This document shows, in pieces, positions 1-8,559 of a DNA stretch of 64,000 bases (positions within the stretch are counted from its first letter, which is position 1; each line of letters starts with the position of its first letter). Position numbers and translations under genes: made by a program. A model generated the notes under the pieces. It saw only the letters and a program-made list of their open reading frames with translations. It ran no database searches and was not told the origin of the DNA. Origin of the DNA: G942493275 sp942493275. GTDB lineage: Bacteria > Actinomycetota > Coriobacteriia > Anaerosomatales > PHET01. The DNA lies in the NCBI GenBank assembly GCA_942493275.1, contig OW818687.1, forward strand, positions 1,364,001 through 1,428,000, given 5' to 3'.

Positions 1-681
1 AAGGCGGCTTGTGCTGCGGAACAAGAGCACCCGCAGAAGAAGGCCTCCCGTGTCCACGCAGAGTGCCAAGCGTATGGGGCTCTTCGGTCATGGGCAGAGT
101 TGCGTGGCGGTCTTGAGCCACACAAAGAGCCGTACGTCTTGAGCTTTGGCAAGTACCTAGATTCTCTGGCTCGGGCTGCGGAGCAGAAATTCGACCGAGC
201 TGTCACCGTGTCCCCGTCGACGCTTGCTGCCTTCATCGATGCAGTCTCCGTGGGCGGTCTAGAGGGCAGCTTCACCGAGATCATGAAGAGCGAGTACTTT
301 CGGCTGGCCGACGGGTTCATCGATACGAAGAAGTACGAGAAGTTCTTCTCTGGGCTCGTGCGTGATGCCGAGCGGCTATACGAGACCGAACTCCTCCCAC
401 AGCTGCGGGCCATGGAGGCCGTCTACGCGCCCGACTCGCTTGGCGAGATTCCTCCCCTGGACAGGCCCGCTTTCGTTCGTGTTGCCGAGTCGCGAGTCCG
501 TGGGGCAGAAGCGGCACGGGTCGAGCGCGCGCGTCGGCTGGAGGTCGAAGGCAAGCTCGTGGAGGAGCGCGAGGCAAGACAGAAGGCGGAGAGGAAAGCG
601 GATCTCGCGGAACGCAAGCTCTACGGCAAAGCCAAGTACGAGCGAGCGGAAGCGCGACGCAAGCGCAAACCTGGTTCCTAG
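1..681 (+). CDS. Unknown protein, 3' part of a gene cut by the window start
   Basis: The frame is open from base 1 to the stop at 679-681, so the gene begins outside the window; an internal TTG at 100 is unlikely to be the start because coding-like sequence precedes it. The visible 226 residues are mostly helical. The last 70 or so residues are very rich in Arg, Glu, Lys and Ala and look like a charged coiled coil ending in a basic tail. I recognise no catalytic motif and no family. It sits at the left edge of a defence-rich region, which gives a context but no function. Confidence 0.5.
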   Translation, partial: KAACAAEQEHPQKKASRVHAECQAYGALRSWAELRGGLEPHKEPYVLSFGKYLDSLARAAEQKFDRAVTVSPSTLAAFIDAVSVGGLEGSFTEIMKSEYFRLADGFIDTKKYEKFFSGLVRDAERLYETELLPQLRAMEAVYAPDSLGEIPPLDRPAFVRVAESRVRGAEAARVERARRLEVEGKLVEEREARQKAERKADLAERKLYGKAKYERAEARRKRKPGS

Positions 682-992
682 CGGGAGGGCCTTGGCAGAG
701 AACATTCGACGGCAGGGCCCACTCTCGTCCACGGCCTTTCGGCTCCCCGTTGTGGCGTTCTTCCGATAGATGAGATCACGCATTCTCCAACAACGCCGAG
801 TGCGGTTCGTGCTCAGTGCGGAACGAAACCTATTCCCGAGCTCGTGGTTCGCTGTCGGCCCAGCGCTGCAACGCCATATCTCCCTGGGTGTCAGCAACGT
901 GTGCTATACCTTCAACGACACTGTGGCCAGCAGGGTGATTCATCCATGATCGATAGTGAGTGGCACAGACGGGTCTCTTCTGGGGGGAGAGA
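682..992. other. Non-coding gap before the Sel1-HAD-PRTase gene
   Basis: These 311 bases carry no ORF with a convincing ribosome binding site. They should hold the promoter of the next gene. A CTATACC-like hexamer near 903-909 could be a -10 element, but I see no clear -35 box, so no promoter is called. No repeats or RNA gene were seen. Confidence 0.4.
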
Positions 993-3900
993 ATGGACGC
1001 TGCTACTTCTACTGCCTTGGAACGAGTGATTCGTTCCGCTGGCGTGACTCCCGGGCAATACGATGATGATCGCATCATCGTATTGTTTGTGAGGGCAGTC
1101 GCTGAAGGGAATGTGTCCGAGCACCACCGAATCTCGCGCGTCATCACTGGCGATAGGAAGGCTCAGGCCATCCGTCTTCTTGAGCGGGAAGCTGAAGGAG
1201 GAGACATCGTAGCCATGCGCAGTCTCGTCTTCTTGATTCAAGAAGAAGACCGGGGTCGCGCCACGGAGCTCCTGAGAATTGCCGCTGAAAGCGGCGATGC
1301 CGAAGCCTTGTACGATCTAGCCAAAATGGCCGAAGGGGAGGACCACGGTCGGGCGCTCCTGCTTCTGGAGCAAGCTGCCGAATCCGGCAACTCCCTGGCC
1401 ATGAACAATCTCGCCATTTTGCTCGGACCGGAGGACCGCAGTCGTGCACGAGACCTCTTGGAGACTGCCGCAGCCGCCAGGGAGCCGTCGGCTCTGTCCA
1501 TTCTGGCCGATGAAGTACAAGGCGAAGACAGACAGCGTGCGATAGAGCTCAATGAAGAGGCGGTCGCCCAGGGCGACCGATATGCGAAATGGAATCTCGC
1601 CCGCCTGCTCGTCGGTGAAGACCGGAACAGGGCAATCGAACTATTCGAACAGGCCGCCGATGAGGACGATTCTATGGCGCTCAACTGGCTGGCCTATCTG
1701 ATCGAAGACGAGAATCGTCCGCGGGCAATTGAGCTCCTTGCGCGAGCAATATGGCTGGGCAACGACTTCGCGATGCTTGGTCTCGCTAGGCTGATCGTCG
1801 AGCAAGACCGAGACGCCGCCATCTGTCTCTACGAACTGGCAGCCGAGCATGGTAATGCCGACGCTATGAACGACCTGAGCGACCTCATCTACAGAGAGGA
1901 CCCTACACGCGTAATACATCTCTACGAACGGGCAGTCGATGCGGGCCACATCAGGGCGATGGTTGGCCTGAGCGTCGTGATCTGGGATGAAGACCGTAGT
2001 CGCGCCATTGACCTTCTTGAACAAGCGGCGAGCACGGATGACGCGTACGCCGTTCGGCGATATGCAGATCTAATCCAAGGCGAGAACAGACAGCGTGCCA
2101 TTGAGCTTTACGAACGCGCCATCGAGCTCGGCAGCGACGTCGCGGTTACGAATTTCGCAATCCTGCTGGTGAGCGAGGACCGGGACCGGGCAATCGAACT
2201 ATTCGAACAGGCGGTAGCCCGGGACGATTCAACGGCCATGAACTGGCTCGCTTGTCAGATCGAAGACGATGATCGTCAGCGTGCGGTGCAGCTCAACGAG
2301 CAGGCGATAGAACTTGGCAACACCAATGCGATGTACAGCCTCGCCCGTCTGGTCGCCAATGATGACCGTCAACGTGCCATTGAACTCTACGAGCAGGCGA
2401 TTGAGCTCGGCAACGCGGCGGCGATGTACAACCTTGCCCTCCTGCTGCGCGACGAAGACCGGGACCGGGCGATCGGACTGTTCGAGCGAGCAGCGGCCCA
2501 TGGCCATTCGAGCGCGATGGACTGGCTTGGCTTCTTGATCAAGGAAGATGATCCGCAGCGCGCTGCTGAGCTCTACGAGCAGGCGATAGAGCTCGGCAAC
2601 ACAAGCGCGATGAAGAACCTCGCCCGTCTGGTCGCGGATGATGATCGTCAGCGTGCCATCGAGCTCTACGAGCAGGCGATTGAGCTCGGCAACGAAGTCG
2701 CCCTAACGGACCTCGCCATTCTGCTAGTGGGCGAAGACCGGGACCGGGCAATCGATTTGTTCGAACAGGCGGTGGCTCGAAACGATGCAACGGCCATGAA
2801 CTGGCTGGCATATCAAATCAAGGGGGATGATCCGCAGCGCGCGGCGGAACTGTACGAGCGTGCGATAGACCTTGGCGTGACGGACGCCATGGTGAATCTC
2901 GCCGACTTGATTGTTGGAGATGACCGAAGACGCGCCAGACGGCTGCTTGTGCGGGCAGCCGAACTCGGAGATAGCTCGGCAAAAGGCAAGCTTGCGGCAG
3001 ATCGGTCGACCAGAATCATATTGCTGGACTTGGACCAGACGCTCGTCCTATCCGAGTCCCTGGCTCCGTTGCGACAGCAAGGCGCCTGGAATCGAGTGTA
3101 CGACGCCCTTCATCTCACGCGAGTGCCCGAAGGCACGAAGGAGTTGCTCGACGAACTGCGAGCATGCTACTCGATCGGAGTCGTGACAATGGCTCCCCGA
3201 GCATACGCAGAACGACTGATCGAGCATCACGGACTGGACATAGATGTTGTGGTGGCGTTTCACGACACTCAACACCACAAGCCCTCGCCCGATCCGTTGC
3301 TACTAGCAGCGAATAGACTGGGAGTCGATCCCAGAGAGTGCCTCTACATCGGTGACGATGATCGCGACCGCCAGGCAGCCGTTGCTGCAGGCATGAAGTT
3401 CATCATGGTCGACTTCTGCGACTCCGGCCCTGCAGATGCCCTGACTACCTGGGGTGAGGTGGACCGGGCCATACTCGAGGGCTACGGCAGGGCGTCGGGG
3501 ACAGTCGTGGCCGTGTGCGAGTTCACCAACCTTGCGAGCGACGTGTACTACGAACTTGTGTTCGATGACGGGTCGTTCATTCATCTGCCCAAACTGGGGG
3601 CCGCGGACGCTGGAGGGTCTCTGCCTGCAGATGCGCATGGTGGAGAAGCGGGCGGAGCTGGGGCCGTGTTCGATGCCGAAGCCTCGATCAAGCGGCTTAC
3701 GTCACAGGTTGATTCGCGCGCACTCGCGGAGACTGCCAGCATGTTCTTTGAAAGGTCAGACGACCAGGGCCGCAGGGTCATCCGTCAGACTGACGGCAGG
3801 CTCGGGGCGACGAACAGCGACCCTGATGTCTTCCGAGTGGACCCCGACACCGGAGTCGTCACGTTCCACAATCCCGACACGGGCCGGCCGTTCAGTGGCG

Positions 3901-4928
3901 ACAACCCGCACTCCCAGGCGACGCAGTGGATGGAGGGCTACAACGCTGAGCTGTGGGACACGTTCAATCGGGTCGTCGAGAACCGACGCGCCGCACTTGA
4001 GAAGGAGCTCGGCCCTGTCATCGAGCGACTGAAGTACACCGCGGCGTGCGAATCGCTCGATCCGTTGCGCCAGAAGATGCTCGACATCCTCATCGAGGAA
4101 TACAGGGCATACGACAGCGCGGGCAATCACATCGGCTTCAACTGCGACCTGAACGCGGCTCTCGCCGAGATGAATAGGCAGGCCGCCGCCATCGAGGTCA
4201 GACGGGGGGTGAACGCTCCGACACCCCCCGGCGGGTGGCCCCGTGTGGAGGTCATTGCCGGGCATGACTGCACTGCTGAATGGAAGAACGGGGAACCTGA
4301 GGTTCCGCAGGGTCTCGAGACCGAGGCGCCTGCGTTTCCAGGCACGGATGCGGTCCTGGCGGACCTGGTCGAGAGATCCATGGGCGCAGATACGGCCTAT
4401 CTGAGGTATCGCCCATGGGGATCGGCGGGCCGCAACGAGACAACCTACTTGGTATTGGATTTCAAGAACGGTCACGAGTACACGTTCGATTGCGCTAGAT
4501 TCGTCTTCGACCACGCCATTCGCTCAATCCAGAAGCAGGTGCCGGGGCGTCCACTCGTCTTGGTCGCAATGCCATCTAGCCAAGAGGACAAGGGCAATCC
4601 TCCGGTGAAACGTGTGCTGGAGGACATTGCCCCTCGGTTCAGTGGTGTGGAGCTCGTACCGAACGCCCTCGTCCGGACGAAGAGCGTTCAGAAGGCGGCG
4701 ACCTCGGGCGGCTCTAGGCCGACGGCTATGACACACAGGGGTTCAATCGAATGGCGCGGCCCGCGACTCTCTCAGGGCAGTGTCGTGGTGATGTTCGACG
4801 ATGTGTATACGACCGGTGCCATGGCCAACGGATGTCGAGAGGTGATAGAGACTTCAACTGGCTGCAAGGAGGTGTACGGGGTGTACCTGGCCCACACGTA
4901 TCATGACGATGATGCCTATGCCTTCTGA
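993..4928 (+). CDS. Sel1-repeat / HAD phosphatase / phosphoribosyltransferase fusion protein
   Basis: The start is ATG 993, directly behind a GGGGGGAG ribosome binding site; a GTG at 960 is in frame but has no such site. The protein has 1311 residues. Residues about 55-670 are some 18 Sel1/TPR-like repeats of about 35 residues with the signature DRQRAIELYEQAIELGN. A HAD domain follows: DLDQT nucleophile motif with D679, a VTM motif II, a lysine in HHKPSPD, and GDDDRD near 787. After a region without recognised motifs, the C-terminus is a type I phosphoribosyltransferase-like domain with the PRPP loop DDVYTTG at 1269-1275. HAD and PRTase domains suggest nucleotide or ribose-phosphate chemistry, and the repeats a protein-interaction scaffold; this is inference. 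The next gene overlaps it and encodes a DprA-like protein, so the two probably act together. I know no characterised protein with this order of domains. Confidence 0.85.
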   Translation: MDAATSTALERVIRSAGVTPGQYDDDRIIVLFVRAVAEGNVSEHHRISRVITGDRKAQAIRLLEREAEGGDIVAMRSLVFLIQEEDRGRATELLRIAAESGDAEALYDLAKMAEGEDHGRALLLLEQAAESGNSLAMNNLAILLGPEDRSRARDLLETAAAAREPSALSILADEVQGEDRQRAIELNEEAVAQGDRYAKWNLARLLVGEDRNRAIELFEQAADEDDSMALNWLAYLIEDENRPRAIELLARAIWLGNDFAMLGLARLIVEQDRDAAICLYELAAEHGNADAMNDLSDLIYREDPTRVIHLYERAVDAGHIRAMVGLSVVIWDEDRSRAIDLLEQAASTDDAYAVRRYADLIQGENRQRAIELYERAIELGSDVAVTNFAILLVSEDRDRAIELFEQAVARDDSTAMNWLACQIEDDDRQRAVQLNEQAIELGNTNAMYSLARLVANDDRQRAIELYEQAIELGNAAAMYNLALLLRDEDRDRAIGLFERAAAHGHSSAMDWLGFLIKEDDPQRAAELYEQAIELGNTSAMKNLARLVADDDRQRAIELYEQAIELGNEVALTDLAILLVGEDRDRAIDLFEQAVARNDATAMNWLAYQIKGDDPQRAAELYERAIDLGVTDAMVNLADLIVGDDRRRARRLLVRAAELGDSSAKGKLAADRSTRIILLDLDQTLVLSESLAPLRQQGAWNRVYDALHLTRVPEGTKELLDELRACYSIGVVTMAPRAYAERLIEHHGLDIDVVVAFHDTQHHKPSPDPLLLAANRLGVDPRECLYIGDDDRDRQAAVAAGMKFIMVDFCDSGPADALTTWGEVDRAILEGYGRASGTVVAVCEFTNLASDVYYELVFDDGSFIHLPKLGAADAGGSLPADAHGGEAGGAGAVFDAEASIKRLTSQVDSRALAETASMFFERSDDQGRRVIRQTDGRLGATNSDPDVFRVDPDTGVVTFHNPDTGRPFSGDNPHSQATQWMEGYNAELWDTFNRVVENRRAALEKELGPVIERLKYTAACESLDPLRQKMLDILIEEYRAYDSAGNHIGFNCDLNAALAEMNRQAAAIEVRRGVNAPTPPGGWPRVEVIAGHDCTAEWKNGEPEVPQGLETEAPAFPGTDAVLADLVERSMGADTAYLRYRPWGSAGRNETTYLVLDFKNGHEYTFDCARFVFDHAIRSIQKQVPGRPLVLVAMPSSQEDKGNPPVKRVLEDIAPRFSGVELVPNALVRTKSVQKAATSGGSRPTAMTHRGSIEWRGPRLSQGSVVVMFDDVYTTGAMANGCREVIETSTGCKEVYGVYLAHTYHDDDAYAF

Positions 4929-5871
4929 GGACGCCGTACTCATACACGCCCTGCTGACGCTCTCCGAGGTGGGGCCCAAGAAGGCTGTCCCCTGGGCTTC
5001 GCGGTACTCGGTCGATTCATTTCCGCAGACAGAGGAAGAACTGGTCGCAGCGTTCGGCAAGTCGCTCTTTGAGCGTAATCGCCAGCAGTTGCTCTCCTTT
5101 GAGAAGACGGTACATGAGTCGGAGCGCGTGCTAGACGCGTACGCAGAGGCAGGAATCGCGACAGTCTGCTACCGAGACACGGGATACCCGGCGCGTCTTC
5201 GAGACATTCGCGACTGGCCCGCAATCCTGTACGTGAAGGGGTCAATTGACGCGTTGTCAGCGCATTCGGTGGCGGTTATAGGCACGAGATCGCCCCTCCC
5301 TCGGTCAGAGGAGGTCGCACGTCGTGTCACCGAGCAGTTCGTGACCGCCGGCTTCTCGATAGTGAGCGGTCTCGCACTGGGAATCGACACCTGTGCTCAT
5401 GAGAGTGCGATCGAAGCGGGCGGCATCACGGTGGCGGTGCTCGGCAATCCAATCGACCAGGTCTATCCGGCGTCCAATGCGGCGCTTGCGAAGCGGATCC
5501 TCGAATCCGGAGGTTCGCTCGTTGCCGAGATCGAGCCTGGACAAAAGAGCGGACGTCATCAGTTCGTCCAGCGCGACCGAATTCAAGCAGGTCTTGCGGA
5601 GGCGGTTGTACCGGTGCAGACGGCTTCGGGCGGAGGCACCATGCACACGGTTCGTTTCGCGGAGCGGTACGGACGTACGATCCTGTGCCCAAGGATCACA
5701 GACGACTTGCTCCAGCTGGAGAGCTTCTCGGGCAACAGGGACTTGATTTCCGAGGGCCGCTGCCAGGAGTTCGACAAAGCGGACTATTACAGACTCCGGA
5801 GCTTGGTGGCGTCCGATTGCATCGCCGCCGAAGGTGACGCCGAACAGCTTCAGCTGCTTGGCGACGAGTAG
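4903..5871 (+). CDS. DprA/Smf-like Rossmann-fold protein
   Basis: This 322-residue protein overlaps the preceding gene by 26 bases, so the two are almost certainly co-translated; ATG codons at 4909, 4912 and 4918 are alternative starts. Residues about 125-290 carry the DprA core: VIGTRS, SGLALGIDTCAHESA, a GGITVAVLGNPIDQVYPASN segment, and QRDRIQAGLAEAVVPV in place of the usual RNRIIAGLS. DprA proteins bind single-stranded DNA and load RecA during natural transformation, and the related fold binds nucleotides in LOG proteins. The pairing with a HAD-PRTase protein and the position in a defence island argue that this is a specialised paralogue rather than the housekeeping gene. No winged-helix C-terminal domain is obvious. 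Confidence 0.8.
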   Translation: MTMMPMPSEDAVLIHALLTLSEVGPKKAVPWASRYSVDSFPQTEEELVAAFGKSLFERNRQQLLSFEKTVHESERVLDAYAEAGIATVCYRDTGYPARLRDIRDWPAILYVKGSIDALSAHSVAVIGTRSPLPRSEEVARRVTEQFVTAGFSIVSGLALGIDTCAHESAIEAGGITVAVLGNPIDQVYPASNAALAKRILESGGSLVAEIEPGQKSGRHQFVQRDRIQAGLAEAVVPVQTASGGGTMHTVRFAERYGRTILCPRITDDLLQLESFSGNRDLISEGRCQEFDKADYYRLRSLVASDCIAAEGDAEQLQLLGDE

Positions 5872-6397
5872 TGGATCCTAGGCACCGCCGACGAGCGAGT
5901 GGCTGGGCGCCCAAGTTGACTGTTATCAGGGGCTGGATCCAATAGCGCGTGCAGCCAGGAAGTAGCCTCCTTCGTACAGAGACAATACGTATTCGCGTTC
6001 AAACTTCGCGCACGCGTGTGCTGCCCCAAGGAAGTGACACACTCCCAGGGCATGCACCCCCACCCGTCGAGAAGACCAATCTCTGTGTGGCAGGAGTCTG
6101 CCATCGCTGGGTTACGCTGCCTACATATTTGTCGTTCGACGCACATCCTTCTGGCGGAGGGAGAATCCGTGGGCAAGTTCAGCTCCGCTGTCTTCGCCAG
6201 CGCGAGTTCATGCGATCAGGGGGTCGCTGCCCGATTCCCCGGAATCGGGCAGGCGCTCGAGGCATCTTCCAAGCGAGCGCTCATGTGATTTCTGGGCGGG
6301 ACTTCTGCTTCTATGACATATCGCCGCCGCTCCCCGGGCTTCCTGCTCGCGATTCTGGCCGAAGTCTGCATGGGCCGAGAGCGTTTCTGCACAAGAG
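5872..6397. other. 526-base gap between the DprA-like gene and the first attC-like site
   Basis: No ORF here has clear homology. A 39-codon ORF starting at GTG 6169 behind a GGAGGGA site and ending at 6288 is possible but has no recognisable sequence. A hairpin-like GATTCCCCGGAATC occurs near 6232-6245. I cannot tell whether a further, badly decayed cassette lies here. Confidence 0.3.
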
Positions 6398-6482
6398 GCA
6401 TCGAACAAAGGCCTCGAGCGGACGGCGTCAGCGTTAGACTGATGCGAGGCGAGGGCCGACGCTCATGCCTAGTACGTTAGCG
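6398..6482 (+). repeat. attC-like site 1
   Basis: The site is an imperfect palindrome. The left arm has GAAC at 6403-6406 followed by GGCCTCGAGCG; the right arm is CGCTCATGCC followed by GTTAGCG at 6476-6482. The arms pair except for one extra C in the left arm, as in the L'' extrahelical base of integron attC sites, and the right end matches the R' consensus GTTRRRY. It is the first of a series in the same orientation. Confidence 0.5.
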
Positions 6483-6545
6483 AGACAGTGGGACCGGTAG
6501 GTTTGGGCCGGCAGGGGTCGTGGGCTGGGGTTCGATTCCCCAGAT

Positions 6546-6779
6546 GTGGATTTGCCTCGTGGTCTTCGTTCTCATGGTTGCGGTTCGAGCCGTATTCCGT
6601 GCTGGTTGGGCGCCTGCCGCCGAATCGGACAACAGAAGGGAGTCGCGTATGAGGGGAATCCAGCTCTTGGTCGCGTGTACTCGCAAGACAATGCTCGGTG
6701 TTTTCACGACCATTGGGGCGAACTACATGGCTGGAGCCCTCTCGGCCCAAGCTCACCGGGCTTCCGCAGTGCCCGCTAG
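6546..6779 (+). CDS. Small cassette ORF, unknown product
   Basis: This GTG-initiated 77-codon frame ends in a TAG at 6777-6779 that lies inside the left end of attC-like site 2, where cassette genes commonly end. The product has several Cys, His and Trp residues and no recognised domain. A competing frame from ATG 6649, behind an AAGGGAG site, to 6855 reads through the attC-like site and would give a short protein with a hydrophobic start. I cannot choose firmly between them; either the cassette gene is decayed or only one of these is real. Confidence 0.3.
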   Translation: MDLPRGLRSHGCGSSRIPCWLGACRRIGQQKGVAYEGNPALGRVYSQDNARCFHDHWGELHGWSPLGPSSPGFRSAR

Positions 6780-6856
6780 CAAGCGCATCGAGCGGACGGC
6801 GCAAGGTAGAACCGCAATGTACGCGCTGGGGCGCTGCCCATGCGCAAGAATGTAAG
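6774..6856 (+). repeat. attC-like site 2
   Basis: The left arm begins TAGCAAGCGCATCGAGCG and shares about 22 identical bases with site 3. The right arm GCCCATGCGC pairs with it except for one unpaired C. The right end reads TGTAAG instead of GTTAG, so this site is degenerate. It separates the unknown ORF from the protease gene. Confidence 0.5.
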
Positions 6857-6865
6857 AGGGAGCCG

Positions 6866-8452
6866 GTGATCGATCACAGCGTAGTGGTGCCCGTGTTCTC
6901 ATTCGCGAAGTCCGGGCGCGACAGGCTGGCCCTAGTCGGAAGTGGTGTCGCGATCGAGACGGCGGGCCAGACCTTCCTCCTCACGGCCGCCCATGTGGTC
7001 GAGGACCTACCGTCCGACGCGGCTGTTGCCATCTTCGTCGGCGGAGAGTTCGTCCCTATGCCGTCGTTGATTGCGATGACGTCCCACCTGCCGACCGGCA
7101 CGTCACGGTCTCGGGACAAGCTCGATCTGGGCGCGATCTACCTGCCGCTGCCGGTCAGCCTGCTCCAGTCACTCTCGCCGCTCACGCGAGCTGATATTGT
7201 GCCTGGTCTTGCCAGCTCGAAGATGGTTGCTTGGGGCTACCCGCACAAGAAGAATACGCGACTGGCCAACCAAGCGTCGCCGGGCATTGAGCTGCTCGAG
7301 CTCGTCTTGGATGACGCGACGGACTCATTGCCCAATCGGCGGTTCATTCCAGAATTGCACGTTGCTGCCCGCTTGAAGCGGACGGGGCGGCGGGCCGGCG
7401 GAACCCACCAGCAGGATCTGCCGGACCTGCGAGGTACGAGCGGCGGTTTGCTGTGCTGGGCCATCGGCGAACGAAACCCAGACGATCGATACGAGATGCA
7501 GGTGCCGGCCGGAGTACTTATAGAGAAGTCGGTGAGCCCCAAGCTTGTCTATGCGGTTAGGCTGATGTTGCATTCGAATGGCTGCAAAGACACGGCGATA
7601 AGTTGGCGGCGACGTCCCTTTAGCAAGCGCATCGAGCGGACGCCGCTAGCTGTATCATCCAGTCAGCGCCGGAGTACGGCTCATGCGCAGCACGTTAGGA
7701 ATCCGCCGAGGCAGGGGGGCAAAGTGGAGGCCCATGAGGTCATCGCTAGAGGGTCAGACCTCAGCACTTTTCTCGTTCATCTGACGCGCCACACAGGCGA
7801 TATCTCGGCTCATGACCGGTTGCTCGCCATTCTTGATGAGTGGCTCCTACGGCCAGGCTGCATGTTCGGCTCGGCTCGACTCAAACTCGAGGCGGCCGGG
7901 CTCGAGCTAGCGTCCCAGAAGTGCGTTTGCTTCACCGAAACGCCACTTGAGTACGCCCACCTCCTCACTCAGCAGATGGACAATCGGGACGTCCATATGC
8001 AGCCCTATGGGATTGCGTTCCCCAAGAAGCTTGGACGACAGGTGGGCGTCAATCCGGTCTGGTACTTGGACATCACTCCCGGACACAACTGGCTCACTGG
8101 GCCGGTCGATGAACTCGTCGATGCGGCTCTTGCATCCGGCGACTTCGACTCGCATCAGATTGCGAGGCTCGCGCCATTCATTGAGCAGATGGGCACACAT
8201 CGGGACGAAACTGGGACTCTCAAGTACCGGAAGGAGTTCTGGTGGGAGCGCGAGTGGAGGCACGTAGGGCTCATGCCGCTCCCGAAGCGCGTCATCGTCT
8301 TGTGCCCGGAAGCGGAGATTCCGGAGTTCAAGGCGAAAGTGGATGAATGGAAGGGCGGCTATTCAGCAGCGTTTGCTGATCCGATGTGGGGGCTTGAGCA
8401 GATCATTTCGCGGCTTGCCGGGTTCGCAGCAGCCGATAGCGACATTCTCTGA
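6866..8452 (+). CDS. Trypsin-like serine protease, frame fused to an AbiGi-like domain
   Basis: The GTG at 6866 follows a GAGGGAG site 4 bases upstream, just after attC-like site 2. Residues about 1-240 form a trypsin-like domain: His in LLTAAHVVED, Asp in KLDLGAI, and Ser in RGTSGG. There is no signal peptide, so it should act in the cytoplasm. Cytoplasmic trypsin-like proteases are common effectors in bacterial defence systems. No stop codon ends this domain. The frame runs through attC-like site 3, giving a linker encoded by the site, and into the next protein, making 528 residues. A TAG at 7621-7623 inside the site lies in another frame, which suggests that a small indel removed the original stop. 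The AbiGi-like part also has its own start at 7724. Confidence 0.65.
   Translation: MIDHSVVVPVFSFAKSGRDRLALVGSGVAIETAGQTFLLTAAHVVEDLPSDAAVAIFVGGEFVPMPSLIAMTSHLPTGTSRSRDKLDLGAIYLPLPVSLLQSLSPLTRADIVPGLASSKMVAWGYPHKKNTRLANQASPGIELLELVLDDATDSLPNRRFIPELHVAARLKRTGRRAGGTHQQDLPDLRGTSGGLLCWAIGERNPDDRYEMQVPAGVLIEKSVSPKLVYAVRLMLHSNGCKDTAISWRRRPFSKRIERTPLAVSSSQRRSTAHAQHVRNPPRQGGKVEAHEVIARGSDLSTFLVHLTRHTGDISAHDRLLAILDEWLLRPGCMFGSARLKLEAAGLELASQKCVCFTETPLEYAHLLTQQMDNRDVHMQPYGIAFPKKLGRQVGVNPVWYLDITPGHNWLTGPVDELVDAALASGDFDSHQIARLAPFIEQMGTHRDETGTLKYRKEFWWEREWRHVGLMPLPKRVIVLCPEAEIPEFKAKVDEWKGGYSAAFADPMWGLEQIISRLAGFAAADSDIL
7616..7700 (+). repeat. attC-like site 3
   Basis: The left arm TTTAGCAAGCGCATCGAGCG and right arm CGGCTCATGCGC pair with one extrahelical C. 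The right end GTTAGGA at 7694-7700 is close to the integron R' consensus. This is the best conserved of the five sites together with site 4, and it lies inside an uninterrupted reading frame. Confidence 0.6.
7724..8452 (+). CDS. AbiGi-like abortive-infection family protein (separate start)
   Basis: This is the cassette's own likely start: GTG 7724 behind an AGGGGGG site, 24 bases after attC-like site 3, the same layout as the cassettes on either side. The 242-residue product has the CVCFTETPLEYAHLL, YGIAFPKKLGRQVGVNPVWYLD and EFWWEREWRHVGL segments that I associate with the AbiGi antitoxin family, whose members often occur in phage-defence loci. The function is not known from the sequence. 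It shares its frame with the upstream protease ORF, so both a free protein and a fusion are possible. Confidence in the family is moderate. Confidence 0.55.
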   Translation: MEAHEVIARGSDLSTFLVHLTRHTGDISAHDRLLAILDEWLLRPGCMFGSARLKLEAAGLELASQKCVCFTETPLEYAHLLTQQMDNRDVHMQPYGIAFPKKLGRQVGVNPVWYLDITPGHNWLTGPVDELVDAALASGDFDSHQIARLAPFIEQMGTHRDETGTLKYRKEFWWEREWRHVGLMPLPKRVIVLCPEAEIPEFKAKVDEWKGGYSAAFADPMWGLEQIISRLAGFAAADSDIL

Positions 8453-8459
8453 GGGAGAT

Positions 8460-8544
8460 TCCTCGCATGCGCATCCAGCGGAGCGCCAAACAGTAGACTG
8501 ACCTGAGAGTGCACGGGTGGCAGCTCATGCGCAACGCGTTAGCC
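8460..8544 (+). repeat. attC-like site 4
   Basis: The left arm ATGCGCATCCAGC and right arm AGCTCATGCGCAACGC pair with one extra base in the left arm. The right end GTTAGCC at 8538-8544 fits the integron R' consensus exactly. The loop shares TAGACTGA with site 1. It separates the AbiGi-like and Shedu-like genes. Confidence 0.6.
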
Positions 8545-8559
8545 AGAATCGGGGGACTC

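Noticed and set aside
6515..6550. GGGGTTCGATTCCCC looks like a tRNA T-arm
   Set aside because: No D-arm, anticodon arm or complementary acceptor arm exists in the 75 bases upstream, so this is not a tRNA gene.
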